Shown here piece after piece: positions 9,578-21,890 of a stretch of DNA of 64,000 nt (within the stretch, counting starts at the first letter, position 1; the number at the start of each line of letters is the position of its first letter). Source of the stretch: Hirundichthys speculiger. Lineage: Eukaryota > Chordata > Actinopteri > Beloniformes > Exocoetidae. A model generated the notes under the pieces. The model did no database searches, was not told the origin of the DNA, and was given only the letters and a program-made list of their open reading frames with translations. A program made the position numbers and the translations under genes. The stretch is taken from the NCBI GenBank assembly GCA_018398805.1, contig JAGFBZ010001939.1, positions 1-64,000 of the forward strand, given 5' to 3'.

Positions 9578-11393
9578 ATGGTACCGAGCAGAATGAATGA
9601 ATCCCGGTAGCAACTACAACAATAACAGTGGTGCGTCTTCCGCGTGACGTCACAACCGCATACCGCCGAATACATTTTAGACGATATATTATGCCATAAT
9701 ACTACAGGTTTGATTGATTTCAAAATGGCATGGTCGTTCTTTGTGGTGTTGAACTCTTATCAAATGCTTTGAGCTATGTGTCAAATGTAGTAATGCTCGT
9801 AAGCCCCGCTGCTGCAGACATGTGTATGTTGTAAAATGATGTAATCACAAGCGTTATTGGGTTTAAAGGGCCCGGCCATGTGCCCCGCCCCCAGCCCGGC
9901 AGTGACATGATCCGCTGCTAATGACCCTGTGTCTGATTTGGCTCCAGATTCCTTTGTTAACGTGGGTGGAGCCTGCGGCTCCGCATGGGCCGGACCAGGC
10001 TGGTCCACCTGAGTCTCCTTGTTTTTCACTGCTGCCCCCCTCCCCCCATCCGCCCTCACACCCAACTCACACTTTTTTAAATGCATTATTCGAAACAATT
10101 AAATTGTTAAAGGCAGGCTTAGAGCAGTGGGTGCAATCACACAATGATTTTTTTCCCCCTTTATTTGAAACCATATCATTAAGTTCCTGCTAATTATAAC
10201 TCCAAATAACCTGCAATCATGGAGGAATTATGGAGCAACAAACCCCGGGGACACCCAGACGTCCTGCACATCCCACACAAATGCAACACTGCTGAAGAGT
10301 AAAGTACAAAAAAAAAACTACATTACCTCCCATCTGATTCTGACTCTGACAGTAAATGTGAGAGGCTGTCAATCAAATTCAAGCTGGGCGCCAACCCCGT
10401 AGTCACCTTTGTGACGGTGCATCTGTCTGCAGGACTGAAGGGAGGATGTATGCATTATGTCACTTTGCACCAATCTCATGGACGTACTGATGTTTCATAT
10501 TCCTCAGGGCTGTAATCAGATGCTGAGGCTGAGACTTTAGCACATCTATTGAAGTGGCAGATAATAAGGAGTGGGTGACTCACTTTAAAGACCACGCTGA
10601 AGCCGTGCAGTCAGAAAGTGAGCATGTGGGATGGGTGTGTAAAGGGGGTGTGCAGGGGTGGAGGAAATATTCATGACTCACAAACTAAATGACTTCAAGG
10701 AAACCTCTGTGCGCAGCAGCATTTATCAAGTCTTAATGAACAGCTGAAAGGGTACAAATGCAAATGTGAGGACTGGGGATGGAGACCGAGATAGACAGAT
10801 GGAGAGATGGAGAGTGATAAAGAGAGGGAGAGGGGAAGGAAGGGAGTGAGTGTGCTATCATCACCGTGATGAATGAGGGCGATGGCAGGAGCCCCCCGGC
10901 GATCGCTCAGTCACCGAGCGAGGCTTCTGTAGCCCTAACTTCATTATCACGACGCAGTCACATGCACACAGTCCTCCAGATAAGACCTCAGCTCTGGAGA
11001 CGATCCGCTAACGCGGTCGGGGTTCAGCGGGTTCTTAAAGATGGAAAAGACGGCTCGGCTCTATCGAGGCTTTAACATCCCGTCACACTCCGCGGTCACT
11101 TTGAGAGTGAACTGCATTATGGGTATTAATTCATTAACTTTCACTTCCAGAAGGTTTTCAGAGAATTCAGTCCTATTTACACAAAAATGGGACTGTTTGG
11201 ACAATGAAGATTTTGTTTTATTTCATTTCATTAAATTGCTCTTCAGGGCAGCGTTCCAATTATTAATCATTCATCAGCAAGCCGTGATCACAACGCTTGG
11301 CTTCCAAGTTTGGAGGGGATCAAATCATCGATTCATGAGCAAATCACCCCGTTAAATCACATAAATTTCACTCATCAGTGCGGGTAATTCAGG
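9578..11393. other. No gene seen; single-copy intergenic DNA
   Basis: Scattered short frames show no domain signatures. A purine-rich GA stretch lies near 10780-10850. No transposon termini or RNA genes were recognised. Confidence 0.5.
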
Positions 11394-11401
11394 GTTATTT
11401 C

Positions 11402-12543
11402 TAGGGGTGCGCGATAACTATCGGACCGATAACAGGAAATTATGATGTCATTCCGATAAATCCGATATCACGACGAATAGCCCCGATAACATATATTTTT
11501 TGTCAACACAGCAGTGCCTCGCTCCCTCTGAGTCAAATGACAGTCAGTGAATGTTATGTTCAAGTTACGTCAGCATATTTAGAAAAACGGTTTTTCAATC
11601 AGGAAAATCAAGAATACCCCCTCATGCCAGAAAACAACTTGTTAGGTCGTCATAATTTTAGTAGTTGCTATCTTTAATCAATATTCGCAGTGTTTTCCCT
11701 CATGTTTCACATAAAAAAGAAAAAAATAGAAAAGGCTGGAAGAACGACTAGCAAACGAGGGAACTTTGGAATTTACGTTACACCTTGAATGCAGCATGAG
11801 CACAGTGTGCTGATCACAACAAACATGGCGGCGATGGCATGGAGCTTCGTTAACGTTTCAGATGAAGATAGTTTGGTGGTTATTTGTGACGAATCCTCCG
11901 AGTGAATTCTACGAGGAGGGAAGCACAAGCTTTAATACGTCAAACCTGATCAGCCACCTACAACATAACAATTGCTTCCATGAAGTTTTGAAATTGCGCT
12001 AACGCGAGCTAATGCTAACGTGCGCAAGCCAGCAGCAGTCTCTCTTCCCCTCCCCTCTCCCTCATCTCTCTCATCTAAAGCTTCCATGAGATAAAAAACA
12101 AAAAAATCTCTGAACCTCGTTTACTTTAATTAAAGGTATTAATTTAAATGGAACCACAAAATCCTTTAAATGTTAATAATTTAACATTTAAAGGTAATAA
12201 TAGTTTGTAATTTTGATGCATGTATTTCTATCAGTTCAAGGAGCCTTTATTTTTTTTATATCAGTCAGTAATGAACCTTATTTAAGTTGATGTGAGATAT
12301 CAAATAGGTTTGTTTGATAGCTTTATGAAAATGTTTGAGAGGTTTGTCAATAGTTTTTCATTGGAAAAAATAAATATCTGTTAAAATATCATTTAAAGAT
12401 TCCAAACTATTTTTGATTTTGTTCATAGTATTGATGTAATGATCTTAGGTATATGTGTGTGTTATCGGTTATCGGTATCGGCCTTTAGGAGCTAAAAGTT
12501 ATCGGTATCGGTTTTTTTAAAAAACAGTTATCGTGCATCCCTA
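11402..12543 (+). mobile_element. Non-autonomous hAT transposon (1142 bp) with BED-finger remnant
   Basis: The terminal inverted repeats are TAGGGGTGCGCGATAAC and, at the other end, GTTATCGTGCATCCCTA (15 of 17 matching). They are flanked by a perfect 8-bp TSD, GTTATTTC, at 11394-11401 and 12544-12551, the hallmark of hAT elements. Inside, ATG at 11825 opens a short frame (MAAMAWSFVNVSDEDS), and in another frame near 11930-12000 lies SFNTSNLISHLQHNN, the second half of a BED zinc finger as found at the N-terminus of hAT transposases. The catalytic domain is absent. Confidence 0.93.
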
Positions 12544-12551
12544 GTTATTTC

Positions 12552-13025
12552 TACACAACTGAGACGAAGTGCAATGAAACAGTGGACATAAACTTGAACG
12601 TCGCAGTCCTCGGTCCTCTGCTCTCATGATGCTCTCGTGTCCAGGAGGCATCAGGTGTCTCAGTGTCTCACCTCGACCCGCGTGGAGCTGCAGGAGACAC
12701 CGGCCGGACCCGGGATCAGAGAAGTAGAGAGTCCGGGTCCAACTTTGACTTCTGCACTGTAGCGATGAAGAAGCAGCTTGGACGTGAAACTCAGACTTGA
12801 AAGATGTTGAATAAACTCTCTAACAGGACCACCTTTAAAGACCCACACTACGGATATGAATTCTGTTCGTGTATTATTAAAGCGAGACTGCAAAGTCTGT
12901 CAATCTAGACATGATTTATACTTTACTAAATTACTTATCCATTAAATCCTCAACAGCTCCTTTATATTAATGGTAATCAACTCGAGAAGGACCTTCGACA
13001 ATGGCAGCTGGGTCGTTCATTATTT
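12552..13025. other. No gene seen between two hAT elements
   Basis: The only frame (12660-12893 minus) has no recognisable domain. No repeat termini were seen. Confidence 0.45.
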
Positions 13026-13033
13026 TATATGAT

Positions 13034-13472
13034 TAGGGCTGTAGCGATACACTAATCTCGCGGTACGATATGATACACAATATTCGGCTCACAATACGAT
13101 ATATATCGATATTCATCTTACAATACATTTACATCATTTTCTGAAAGATTTTAAAGGGACAAAGTGATTTTGGTGACATCTTGTGAGTGTTCCAATGAAT
13201 TTGTTTGAATCAATTGAACTGAAAGCATCAATTACACATTATATGGCTGACAGGCAGCTTGCAAATGCTGGATAAAATGAATAAAAGATGTGTTGAGAAA
13301 AATAGTTTCATTTATTTAAACAGTGAAAACTGTTGCTTGCAAGTTTTTAAGGTGGGACACGGGGGTTTTTAAGAAGCTTAGAATATAGATACCCACGGCT
13401 GAAAAATCGATACTCTCTGGAGAAATAAAATATCGATATATATCGCAGAATCGATAAAACCGCTCAGCTCTA
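13034..13472 (+). mobile_element. hAT-type MITE, 439 bp, copy 1
   Basis: The ends are TAGGGCTGTAGCGATAC and ...CGCTCAGCTCTA, with a perfect 8-bp TSD TATATGAT at 13026-13033 and 13473-13480. Subterminal regions are rich in ATCGATA motifs. A second copy of exactly the same length lies inverted at 51662-52100. No coding capacity is visible. The minus frame 13316-13687 is incidental. Confidence 0.93.
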
Positions 13473-13728
13473 TATATGATATGAAACATCTGCAAACGGT
13501 TAACATGCACGTGTAAGTATCTCATGGTATGTGAATTTCTTTGTTTTAAAGTATTCGTCGCCAGTCGCCACAAACACATGGACCAGTAAATCTGTGTTCG
13601 GTAGATGATTTCTCTGTTGAGACGATGCCTCTCGGCAGTAAATCTTAGATGGAAAGCCTGATCGTTTCCCTTCAAATGGGGCCACATCTGTCAGGAACGT
13701 GCGTTTGTGGGATGAGCAGCTGTAAGAT

Positions 13729-14145
13729 GAGAATTTGGATATATTCTCACTCGTAAGAATTATTATTATTGTGCACTGGTGAAGCAGTCAATTCGGTTGT
13801 TAAACAAGGCTCTGACAAACGACGGAGGTGCAAAACGAGTTTATTCTCTTCTCTAAGTTGCATGCAGATTTTAGAGAGGTCATTACAGAATGCAGAATCG
13901 TTCAGAATGACAAAGACAAAAAGGCAGACAGTTCATCTAAACAACAAATGGAAAACAAGGAAACCTTGAGATCTGTCTAGACGTCTACGTGTCAAAACTT
14001 AGCTACTTGAAGGAGCCAGTACCATAACGACCTGTGGCCTCAAATCAACAGGAGTCGGGTCCAGAAGTCATGGCCTTATTCATGACACAGCATGACACAG
14101 CAGTTTTAGCAAGTTTAGACCTCAGAATGGATTTCTAACATCACA
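13729..14145 (+). repeat. Interspersed repeat, copy A (empty-site homolog of 61625-62905)
   Basis: This stretch matches, in reverse complement, the two flanks of the hAT element at 61809-62713. Shared landmarks include GTGCACTGGTGAAG, the CTAAGT..GCAGATT segment, TCATTCTGAACGAT-like bases, TCTGTCTAGACG, TAGCTACTTGA.GGAGCCAGTACC and CATGACACAGCAGTTTTAGC. It runs into the end of the Tc1-like transposase remnant next door and may be the downstream part of that element. Confidence 0.75.
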
Positions 14146-14690
14146 GCAGCAGAGCTGATGGTGTCGGTTGCACCCATGAAAGGTTGGACAGATCTTTGGT
14201 ATTGATTTGTCCATAGCTTTTTCGTTTCCATAGCTACGGCAGCCTGGCTTCTCCTCCTCATGCTGGTCACATGCTGCGGTGGGACGACGTCTCTTGTTGA
14301 TCGGCCATCGTGGTTGTGTTGGTCACTCTGGCGCGAACAAGCTGATCCCACAAGCGTTCAACGAGGCTGAGGTCTGGACGGCTGGAGGGAGAGTCCATCC
14401 TCCGGGATCCTGGAGCTGGTCTCTGATAAACCCTGCTCTGTGGGGGTGAGAGTTTGGTCCCGTGGAGACATGGGTCCGCCGCCGGTTGCAGAATTTCATC
14501 TCAATGTCTCTGCACTGAGATCGCCTCCAATCACTGCCTCCACCAAAACATGTTACCATCGGTGCAGAAATCAGGAAAGCGTTCTTTGCGTCTCATCCGC
14601 ACGTTGACCCTACGATCCATACGCCAAAGGTGCCAACCAGGCACCTGACTGTCAGCACCCAGGGGTGTCAGAAGCTCAGAGCAAGAGTTG
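14115..14690 (-). pseudogene. Tc1/mariner-like transposase remnant
   Basis: On the minus strand HPHRAGFIRDQLQD is followed, one frame over, by SRPDLSLVERLWDQLVRARV. This is the region around the third catalytic acid of Tc1-type DDE transposases (PDLxxVExLWD). The reading frame is broken by indels and no intact N-terminal helix-turn-helix part was seen. The upstream side is interrupted at 14741 by a hAT insertion. It is dead. Confidence 0.75.
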
Positions 14691-14740
14691 AGAGCAACAG
14701 AGAGAGAAAAAAAACCCTCATATATATTGTCAACGACTGG

Positions 14741-16151
14741 TAGGGTTGGGAATCGAGAACCAGTTCTCTACAGGAACTGGTTCTCTACAGATTCGGTTCC
14801 TGTAGAGAACTGGTTCTGTGTGTTTCAATTCCATGGAATTGTTTGGCAGTTTATCCAGCGATTCTCTTATCGATTCCAACCAGCAAGAATCTCACGTAAT
14901 TTACGCAAGTTACGCACAGTCAATTCCAGAAAGCACTTACGTGATTAAGTTACGTCGGTTTAGCACGCGCATTGGAGTTGTAAACAACAATGGCGCCCAC
15001 CAGGTTCAAACGCTCCAAAGTTTGGCTTCACTTCACCAAAGAAAGATGGCAACAAGGCAACTAGCAGTCTTTGTAAAGTGGAGATAACAGCGTCGGGAGG
15101 GAACACGGCTAACATGCAGAAACATTTGCGCACACAACATGCGATAATGATAAACGAATGTTGTGTTTTTGACGCTTCGGACTGATGGATCTCAACCCAG
15201 CGGCAGTAGCCAAGCTAAGATCACCTCTGGTAACTCTGGTAAGTAGCTATCCTGCTACCTATGTGCTTCTTCGTAAAACACGCTATAACATTAACGCTAT
15301 GTCAGTAAATTCCCAAAGTGTGGGCCACGGCCCCCTGGTGGGTGGTCGTGGTACTGCAGGTGGGCTGTGAGAGGACATTAAAATTAAATAAATATGTTTT
15401 AAATCCTTGATCTTTTTTAAATCTGTTTTTAATTACTGTGAAATACTTATGACATGGTTTAAAAAGTAATAAAACAAATCAGTTAAGTGTTATTCTACTG
15501 TCATCTTAACTTATTATGACAAGTTCACGTTATTTGTTGACCCCTTACATTAATATCGGAACGTAGCTTCTAGTATGTTGATCGCAGTTGTGATTAAAGG
15601 TTTGGGTGGGCGGTGGAGAAGTTTGGGAATGGCTGCGCTATGCTATTAAACGAATGCCTTCTGCATTACATTTAGAAGATGACTGTGAGGAGAGAGAGAG
15701 TCTGGCTGGTTCAGAGGCTGGAAGACATGATTATTTTTCTGCAAAAGAATTGTTAATTCTTCATAATATTTGCAGATTTGTACTACGCACTGTTCCGTTG
15801 TATTTTATAGCATTTATCTCTATTTATTATTACTTTTGAGTGCTTAGTGAGCTCATAGATCCTTTTAAAAAGGAGATTTTTTTTATTTCTATTAGGAAAA
15901 ATCTGTCTTGTGTATTTGCACAGTTACATATTACAACAGTTAACACGTTATCCAGGCTTTGGGCCTCTTTTGACCTCACTGTTGAGTTTGTAGGGTCGTG
16001 ACGTCTAAGTAAAAAAAAAATTGATGCTAATAAAACTGTTGTCCTTTTTGCCCAAATTAAAATTGATAAGAGAATCGATAAAGAATCGAATCGTTAAACA
16101 GTATCGAGAATGGAATCGGAATCAGAAAAATCTTATCAATTCCCATCCCTA
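14741..16151 (+). mobile_element. Non-autonomous hAT transposon (1411 bp) with BED-finger exon and nested MITE
   Basis: The ends are TAGGGTTGGGAATCGA and ...TCAATTCCCATCCCTA, with perfect TSD ACGACTGG at 14733-14740 and 16152-16159. ATG at 14990 opens a transposase exon: SKVWLHF then, after a frame change, GGNTANMQKHLRTQHA, a BED zinc finger whose first cysteine appears replaced by serine (SSLC). A splice-donor-like GTAAGT follows at 15239. A second hAT-type MITE sits inside at 15303-15635. The catalytic part is missing. Confidence 0.93.
15303..15635 (-). mobile_element. Nested hAT-type MITE, 333 bp
   Basis: It starts CAGTAAATTCCCAAAGTGTG and ends GAAGTTTGGGAATGGCTG, with TSD CGCTATGT / CGCTATGC (7 of 8). 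It is the reverse orientation of the MITE copies at 22594-22976 and 25725-26088, with which it shares GGCCCACACTTTGGGAAT and internal AT-rich sequence. Being wholly inside the 14741-16151 element, it inserted later. Confidence 0.88.
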
Positions 16152-16159
16152 ACGACTGG

Positions 16160-17085
16160 ACATGAGAGTCCTGCATACTGCACATGAACCCATGCAGAGC
16201 AGTATAGTTTAAAGCAAACGGTGCTAACAAACAAACTGTTATGCCTTGAGCCACGGTATTTATCATAATTGGAATTCATATCCAATTTTACATCAGTTGT
16301 TTCATCTTTGTCAATTTAGTCCCCGAGTTAATTTTGCTTTACATTGATTCCCATCCTCCAGGGCGATTTGTAGCAATCTGTGTCTGATTACTCTCGGCTT
16401 GATTGATGAGGTGCTGTGGCCTTTTACAATTTGGCTCTTTCAGGGAAACTGATGTAGCCGCCGCTCTAAGATGTGACGGCACCTACGGACGCTTTGAAAC
16501 AGCGTGGGGCCCGTATCAGCATTAGCACATATTCAAAATACCATTAAGGCCTGTCATTTGTGCCTAATGTGACCAACAGGGACTGCTCGGTGAGACGTTC
16601 AAAGGTCAGTCAACGGGAAAAGGCAGTGTTACTAATCATCTGTGTTGGCTGTTTTTATTGGAGAATAACAAACCTAAATGTGATCACGGGAACAGTTTTC
16701 ACGGTGGATGGCAGAGCTCTGAATCAGGGGCTCAAAGACACGTATTTCAGTTAATTGAAATGTGGGAGGTTGGGATATAAAAGGATCGTATTAAATATTT
16801 ATGCAGTGAATTAGCCTCTTTTCAAATGTGAAGGAGGACATTATGTAAAATATCCGTGAGAGGGCGGGTCATTAAAAAGCAAATTACACCGTTTTTTTTT
16901 TTTCCTGAAGTAAAACAGCAAAAAATGAGAAATGCTGAACTGAGTTTATAATAGATGACATTTAGATGATGTATTACCCGAAAATTAGAGATAAATCTCA
17001 ATAGTTTACACATTATCCAGGATCAAGGATCAGAGGTTTGGACACACCTGCTCATGCTCAGGATTTAGAATTTAATATTATAATT
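16160..17085. other. No gene seen; AT-rich intergenic DNA
   Basis: Short unassigned frames and a T run near 16892-16903. No repeat termini were recognised. Confidence 0.45.
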
Positions 17086-17099
17086 TTAGTTAATGATAT

Positions 17100-17195
17100 T
17101 TGCTCGGGGGTCATGATCTGGGTCTCTGTAAAGCGCCTAGAGACAACTGACATTGTAACAGACGCTATACAAATAAAACTGAATTGAATTGAATG
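17100..17195 (+). repeat. Retroposon 3' tail, teleost type
   Basis: TGTAAAGCGCCTAGAGACAA followed by a CGCTATACAAATAAAACTG segment and a short (GAATT)n tail is the characteristic 3' end of a widespread fish LINE/SINE group. No coding part precedes it, so it is a 5'-truncated copy. Confidence 0.7.
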
Positions 17196-17925
17196 ATGTG
17201 CAATCTGATGGTTGTGCTTTTTTGTAAAGAAATAACCCTGAGAAAAAGGAAGGCGTCCTGCAGAGCAGCTGAGGGCCCTTTGTGGGTGTGTAAAAAAAAT
17301 TTCCACGCGGCTGAATTTTTTCCAAATCAGAGTTCCTTTCGACCACGTACCAAAGCCCAGAAAGTAGCAGAGCAAACAACCCCCCCCCACCTCGTCTGCC
17401 TGCATTATGTAACGATACAAGAAAAGGAGAAAGCAGCTCAGGTGTTATTTTCTACCCAGGTTTGCCTCGAGATGTCCAGATGAAAAAATGCACTCAACTA
17501 AGTGGAGCAACGGAAGTAGGGGCAGTTATTTCTACTGCATGTAGATTTAGGTTCGGGTTTAGCGTTTAAGCCACCTCACTGCTTGAGATCCTCCTTAATG
17601 ATCCAGCTGACGCCTTCAGAAGCTCAAAGTCGACAGTGGCCAAGCTTTCTTCCGCCGGAGCCCCTCAGCTGTGTTACGTCCAGCCCGAGAACAGCAGGAG
17701 GAAAAACTTCGTTCCTCCCTTTCAATCTCTGTCTAAAATGCATTTTTTACCAGATGGCTTTTTCTGGATTTACAGTATTTTTGGACATTTTTGAACAGTT
17801 CAGTCCTTTTGCACCTCAAATTTGAGCTCTTATATATTTTGTGTATGCGTTTATTATTACAGAGCTCTAAAGAACAGTTTTGAAGGGAATTATATAGACA
17901 AAGTTTTTATCAGTGCATATCAGAG

Positions 17926-17982
17926 GCGATAGGTTTGCCACGTGGGGTCCCACAGGGCTCAGGTTTAGGCTCTCTCCTTTAG
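17926..17982 (+). pseudogene. LINE reverse transcriptase fragment
   Basis: In one frame the bases at 17941-17979 read RGVPQGSGLGSLL and end at a stop. GVPQGSxLGPLLF is the signature of non-LTR reverse transcriptases of the L2/CR1/Rex type. No further RT blocks are readable nearby, so this is an isolated fossil. Confidence 0.6.
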
Positions 17983-17999
17983 TGTTACTTTACTTTGAT

Positions 18000-19190
18000 T
18001 TTTAAAAATATTGCGTAAGAGTATTTCATTGTGAAGTATGTTACATTTTTTTCTTTCTAAAACTGTTCTTTTTCTGTGAGGCACTTACAAACTTGTTAAT
18101 CTGAGGTCCTCCTGACGACGGCGGCTGCCAGAAAAACATGGTAAACGGAAGAAAATGTACAAATCTTTTCTTTCAAGTGTTTCTGCATTAAGATGAATGC
18201 GGCTGATTGTTATCTGCACTCTCACAGTTGTGCCGTTATAAACACAGCTCAGTCGTTTCACATTGATGGACACGTTGCCGTCAAAGGGCTTTCAGTTCCC
18301 ATGAGTCTTTTTGCAGCAGTAGTTTTTTTAAACACGGTCATAAAAAAATCGGTTGTGTTTATGTGCTTCTTTTTTTTTTTTAATATGCAAATGCTCTGGT
18401 AAGCTTTGAGAACGCCTTCAGCCTCCGTTCACTTTGTCCCGCAGCCTGGCGGTAATAGCTGATTAGAGGCTCTACTGATCTCGCCACATTGCTGAAAACA
18501 GGCTTCGCGTGAGCCGTCAAAAATCCATCGACTGACACACCGAACACTTTCTGTCGGGGACGCAGGGTGTGTGTGTTAGTGTGAGTGTGTGTGCGTGTGT
18601 GTGTGTTTCAAGTCACTGTCATGAAGACAGAAAACAAGAACACGTCTTGCTGGTCCTCAGTTGTTTGTTGCGAGATTTAAGGGGGGTTTTTGTGCTGATG
18701 CGTGGGAAGGCAGTCCCGTTGTCGCTGCGACAGAAATGTGCATTTCAGTAGGTGAGGGTGGACTAAAAAGAAAAAAAGTTAAAAAAGAAAATCATCTTTC
18801 ACACAAACACTATTTGTTTGCAGTGCCTGGCATGGGTGCACGCTGTCTCCAGGAAATAGCCGGGGTTCCTTTCAGCCGCCTCAACATGACGGAGGGCCGT
18901 ACTGTTCCCATCCACGAGGCTTTGGTACACAACATTAAATCTACTGACAGGTGATGTGAAAGAATATTGATCATCTCATTAAAATGCAATGTTCCTCTGA
19001 GAAACCTCCTGGCACTCATGTAGCTATAACTTTGGGACGTACGTGCACAAACACTGCTGCACACGGCCTCACAGCAGCAGCACCTCCAGAATGACCACTG
19101 ACAGCCTGAAGCACTAGCTCTTTTTTTTTTTTTACATATTCTTGCTATTTCTGCACAGCATTTTAGACTCATATGCACATATACATAAAT
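18000..19190. other. No gene seen; contains a (GT)n microsatellite at 18566-18607
   Basis: An interrupted GT repeat with TGTGAG and TGCG variants lies at 18566-18607, with T runs near 18370 and 19121. The frames here have no recognisable domains. Confidence 0.5.
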
Positions 19191-19198
19191 ATATATAT

Positions 19199-20343
19199 TA
19201 AGGCTGGGCAACGATTACAATTTTTAATCGCGATTAATCGCATGATTTCCCTGATTAATCACGATTAATCGCATTGTATACGGAAAATCAAATAATGAAT
19301 TCAAAAGTAGTGTAAAGGTCACTTTTTTTTAAATGTTCTGCTGCCATATGAACTAAAGTGTCATAACAATTGTTGTTCAAACACTTTTAACATCAGCACT
19401 TGTCAGTAACACATATTTAGTGTAAATCTCATCTTGAGAAAAATGTCAAATAAAATAAAGCTTATTGCCACTGCCAAGGCATTAAATAAAAAAAGTCTAC
19501 CAACAAAATCCTAACAATCTAGAGGCCACAATCAGAACATTAAAACAGGTAATTTCTGAGGTAACAGCAGAAACTTTTAACGGGGAGTTCAACTTGTCAG
19601 TTGTTACAAATAACCTTGTTTCTGTTGAATCCTCCGTCTGGGAGAACTTTAAAATGAAAATGTCCATGTTAGAGTTAAGTTACTTTATCAATCCGTAATT
19701 ATCTTTGAATCATTTGTTTTTTTCCATTTTCAATTGTCAATCAAAAATGTAAAAAATTAAAAAGTGACTTTTTTTCCATTTTACAATCTAACACAAAAAA
19801 CAACAAAAAAAAAATCTTGATATTTTTATATTTCAATTTTAGCAAACGGGCCACGGGATTAAATTTGTTTTTAATATTTTATTGTCTGGTTTAGAAATGG
19901 CTTTGTTTTATAATCAAGGAACAGACTTTCTGTTGTCGTTACACATCTGTGCCACTAGATGGAGCCGCACTGCAGTAACCAGCTAGAGAACAGCAGGACA
20001 GTGAACACATGGAGCAGATCTGATGATAAATGGAGGAATGACGTGATCGTCTTAAACAAAGGGGTTTGGAAGTTTGTTTTTTTTTTCAGACAGAATTGTT
20101 AATATTGCTACCTGAGTTGCTACCCAAACTGTAAAGTTCACTGATTTTAACCGTTCTCCATGTCTGTTTCAGCTTTGCCGCACGTTTACCAGCCAATTAT
20201 TTTCTGGTTCCGCAGCAGCCAGTAACAGACTTTTCAAAACAAAAGCACGTGAGCAACATACGTTAACACACGATAAAATAAATGTCGGCATTAATAAATC
20301 AATGCGTTAACATGATAATAACGCGTTAACTTGCCCAGCCATA
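19199..20343. mobile_element. Non-autonomous hAT element (1145 bp)
   Basis: The ends are TAAGGCTGGGCAACGATTA and ...TTGCCCAGCCATA, flanked by ATATATAT on both sides (19191-19198 and 20344-20351). That TSD is low complexity and so weaker support. Subterminal TAATCGCGATTAATCGC and GTTAACGCG-like motifs are typical of this hAT MITE group. The interior 19725-20150 matches parts of the long-TIR element at 52201-53667. No transposase frame is evident. Confidence 0.82.
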
Positions 20344-20351
20344 ATATATAT

Positions 20352-21620
20352 ATATACATACCCCAATATAGATCCCCAGATCTGGATGGTTGGAAGACAG
20401 AAAGCCAATGAAGGTCCATCTAACACATATCCTTATTCCCAGACTTCTGCAGTAATCTCACAGGTCTTAGCTTTCTTTCTGAGGCTGAGATTATACATGC
20501 AGCGCTTGTAGTTGTTGGGATACACTCCATTTATTTAGGGAAAGTCATTTTGGACCAGAGGCAGGAAAAACAAAAGGCTCTGTGATGAAAACTAATGTGG
20601 TGGCTGAGGACCTGTCGGGCACTTGACAATAAGGTCAAGTCACATCTGATTTGAAATAATCAGACTAAAATGATCCACCTGGAAGGATGCCTGTTGGTTT
20701 CACTAACCCTCTATCAATAACTGTCACCTCTATGATCAGCGTGAGATGAACTCAATTCTTGAAGAATATTATTTGATTTGCTGGAGAGCAACTAAACCCA
20801 GTATTTAGGAGATAACTAACTGTTGACCCCTGACCTCATGGCCATCACTCACATGGGACCTTCAGCTCTGCGATGAGCAGGAAAAAGGCTTTTTTTTTTT
20901 AATTAAAGGATGCTGAATCTCTGCGCCGCTGGTGTCCAGGGGCTCTTTGTCAAGGCAACTGAAAGCTCACGTCAGAGCAGCTAGGCCTCTCCGTGTTGGA
21001 CCTTCAGCACCAGCCAAGCAGCCACTGATTCACGCCTCGCTCGCAGAACGCCGAAGAACGCCTGATTGTGCAGAGATCGTATTGTGCGGTTACCTTTTCA
21101 GCCCCGAGGCGCCATCAGAAAACATTCAAATCAATGCACCTGTAGGCTGCGTCAGGTGGAAGTGATCTGAGAGGAAGAACAAAAAAATAAACCTATTTTT
21201 ATTACATGTTTTTAATCTAAATTCGTGTATGTACGTTGTGTGGATCCTTTCGGCCCCACTGAGTCGTCAACACACAGTGGGGATCAAACCGCTGACCTTC
21301 ATGTCTTATCTCATGTACTTAATAAAGGAAAGATCCAGTGATGCTCCACCGGCACTCTGGAGCATTTTTTTGATTAAATTGACCCTTTTAAACCGACTAA
21401 CTGGGTCGGGATTAACTCAAACATGAATTCCCGACATCCTGTTGAAGTTTTCTTTGCCTTCTCCCAGCCTGGTGCTGAACTCGTCACATGACTTGTAACG
21501 AGTCCGTGCCCTAAATAACTATCTTAAGACTCATAACCGCCTTTAAAGGCTAAAGTCAAACTGAATCAAGTTTGATTTCTACTAAAACAAAGGCTGTGTT
21601 TCCCCCTCAGGCCAAGAAAA
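20352..21620. other. No gene seen; intergenic DNA
   Basis: Frames such as 20932-21165 show no domain signature or splice context. No repeat termini were recognised. Confidence 0.45.
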
Positions 21621-21627
21621 ACCGTCT

Positions 21628-21890
21628 CTGCTGGATTATTGCAGCATCGTCTACGTGGTTGCACCCATCAGATGTTTACAGTCACTGGAAAATGTGCATC
21701 ACTGTTGCTCTGAGATTAGCGACTGGCTGTGGACCAGTAACTCATCGTCGTTCCTCGTATGCCGGAGCCGACGGCCCGTCTCTGACCGCAGGATGACCCG
21801 CCAGGCCTCCCTCGCAAAAGAGACCTCCGTCTCAGTGGGCCCGTTCCTGGCCAAATAAATATAAAAGAATAAAATATGAAATCATGCGTC
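21628..21890 (+). pseudogene. 5'-truncated, internally deleted LINE: RT thumb fragment and 3' tail
   Basis: The plus frame reads LLDYCSIVYVVAP then RCLQSLENVHHCC, resembling the LDYCNSxxxGxPxxxLxxLQxVQN block of LINE reverse transcriptases. About 150 bp later the segment AAGAGACCTCCGTCTCAGTG...CCTGGCCAAATAAATATAAA has the form of a LINE 3' end with an AATAAA-type tail. The gap between the blocks is far shorter than in an intact LINE, implying internal deletion. Confidence 0.55.
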
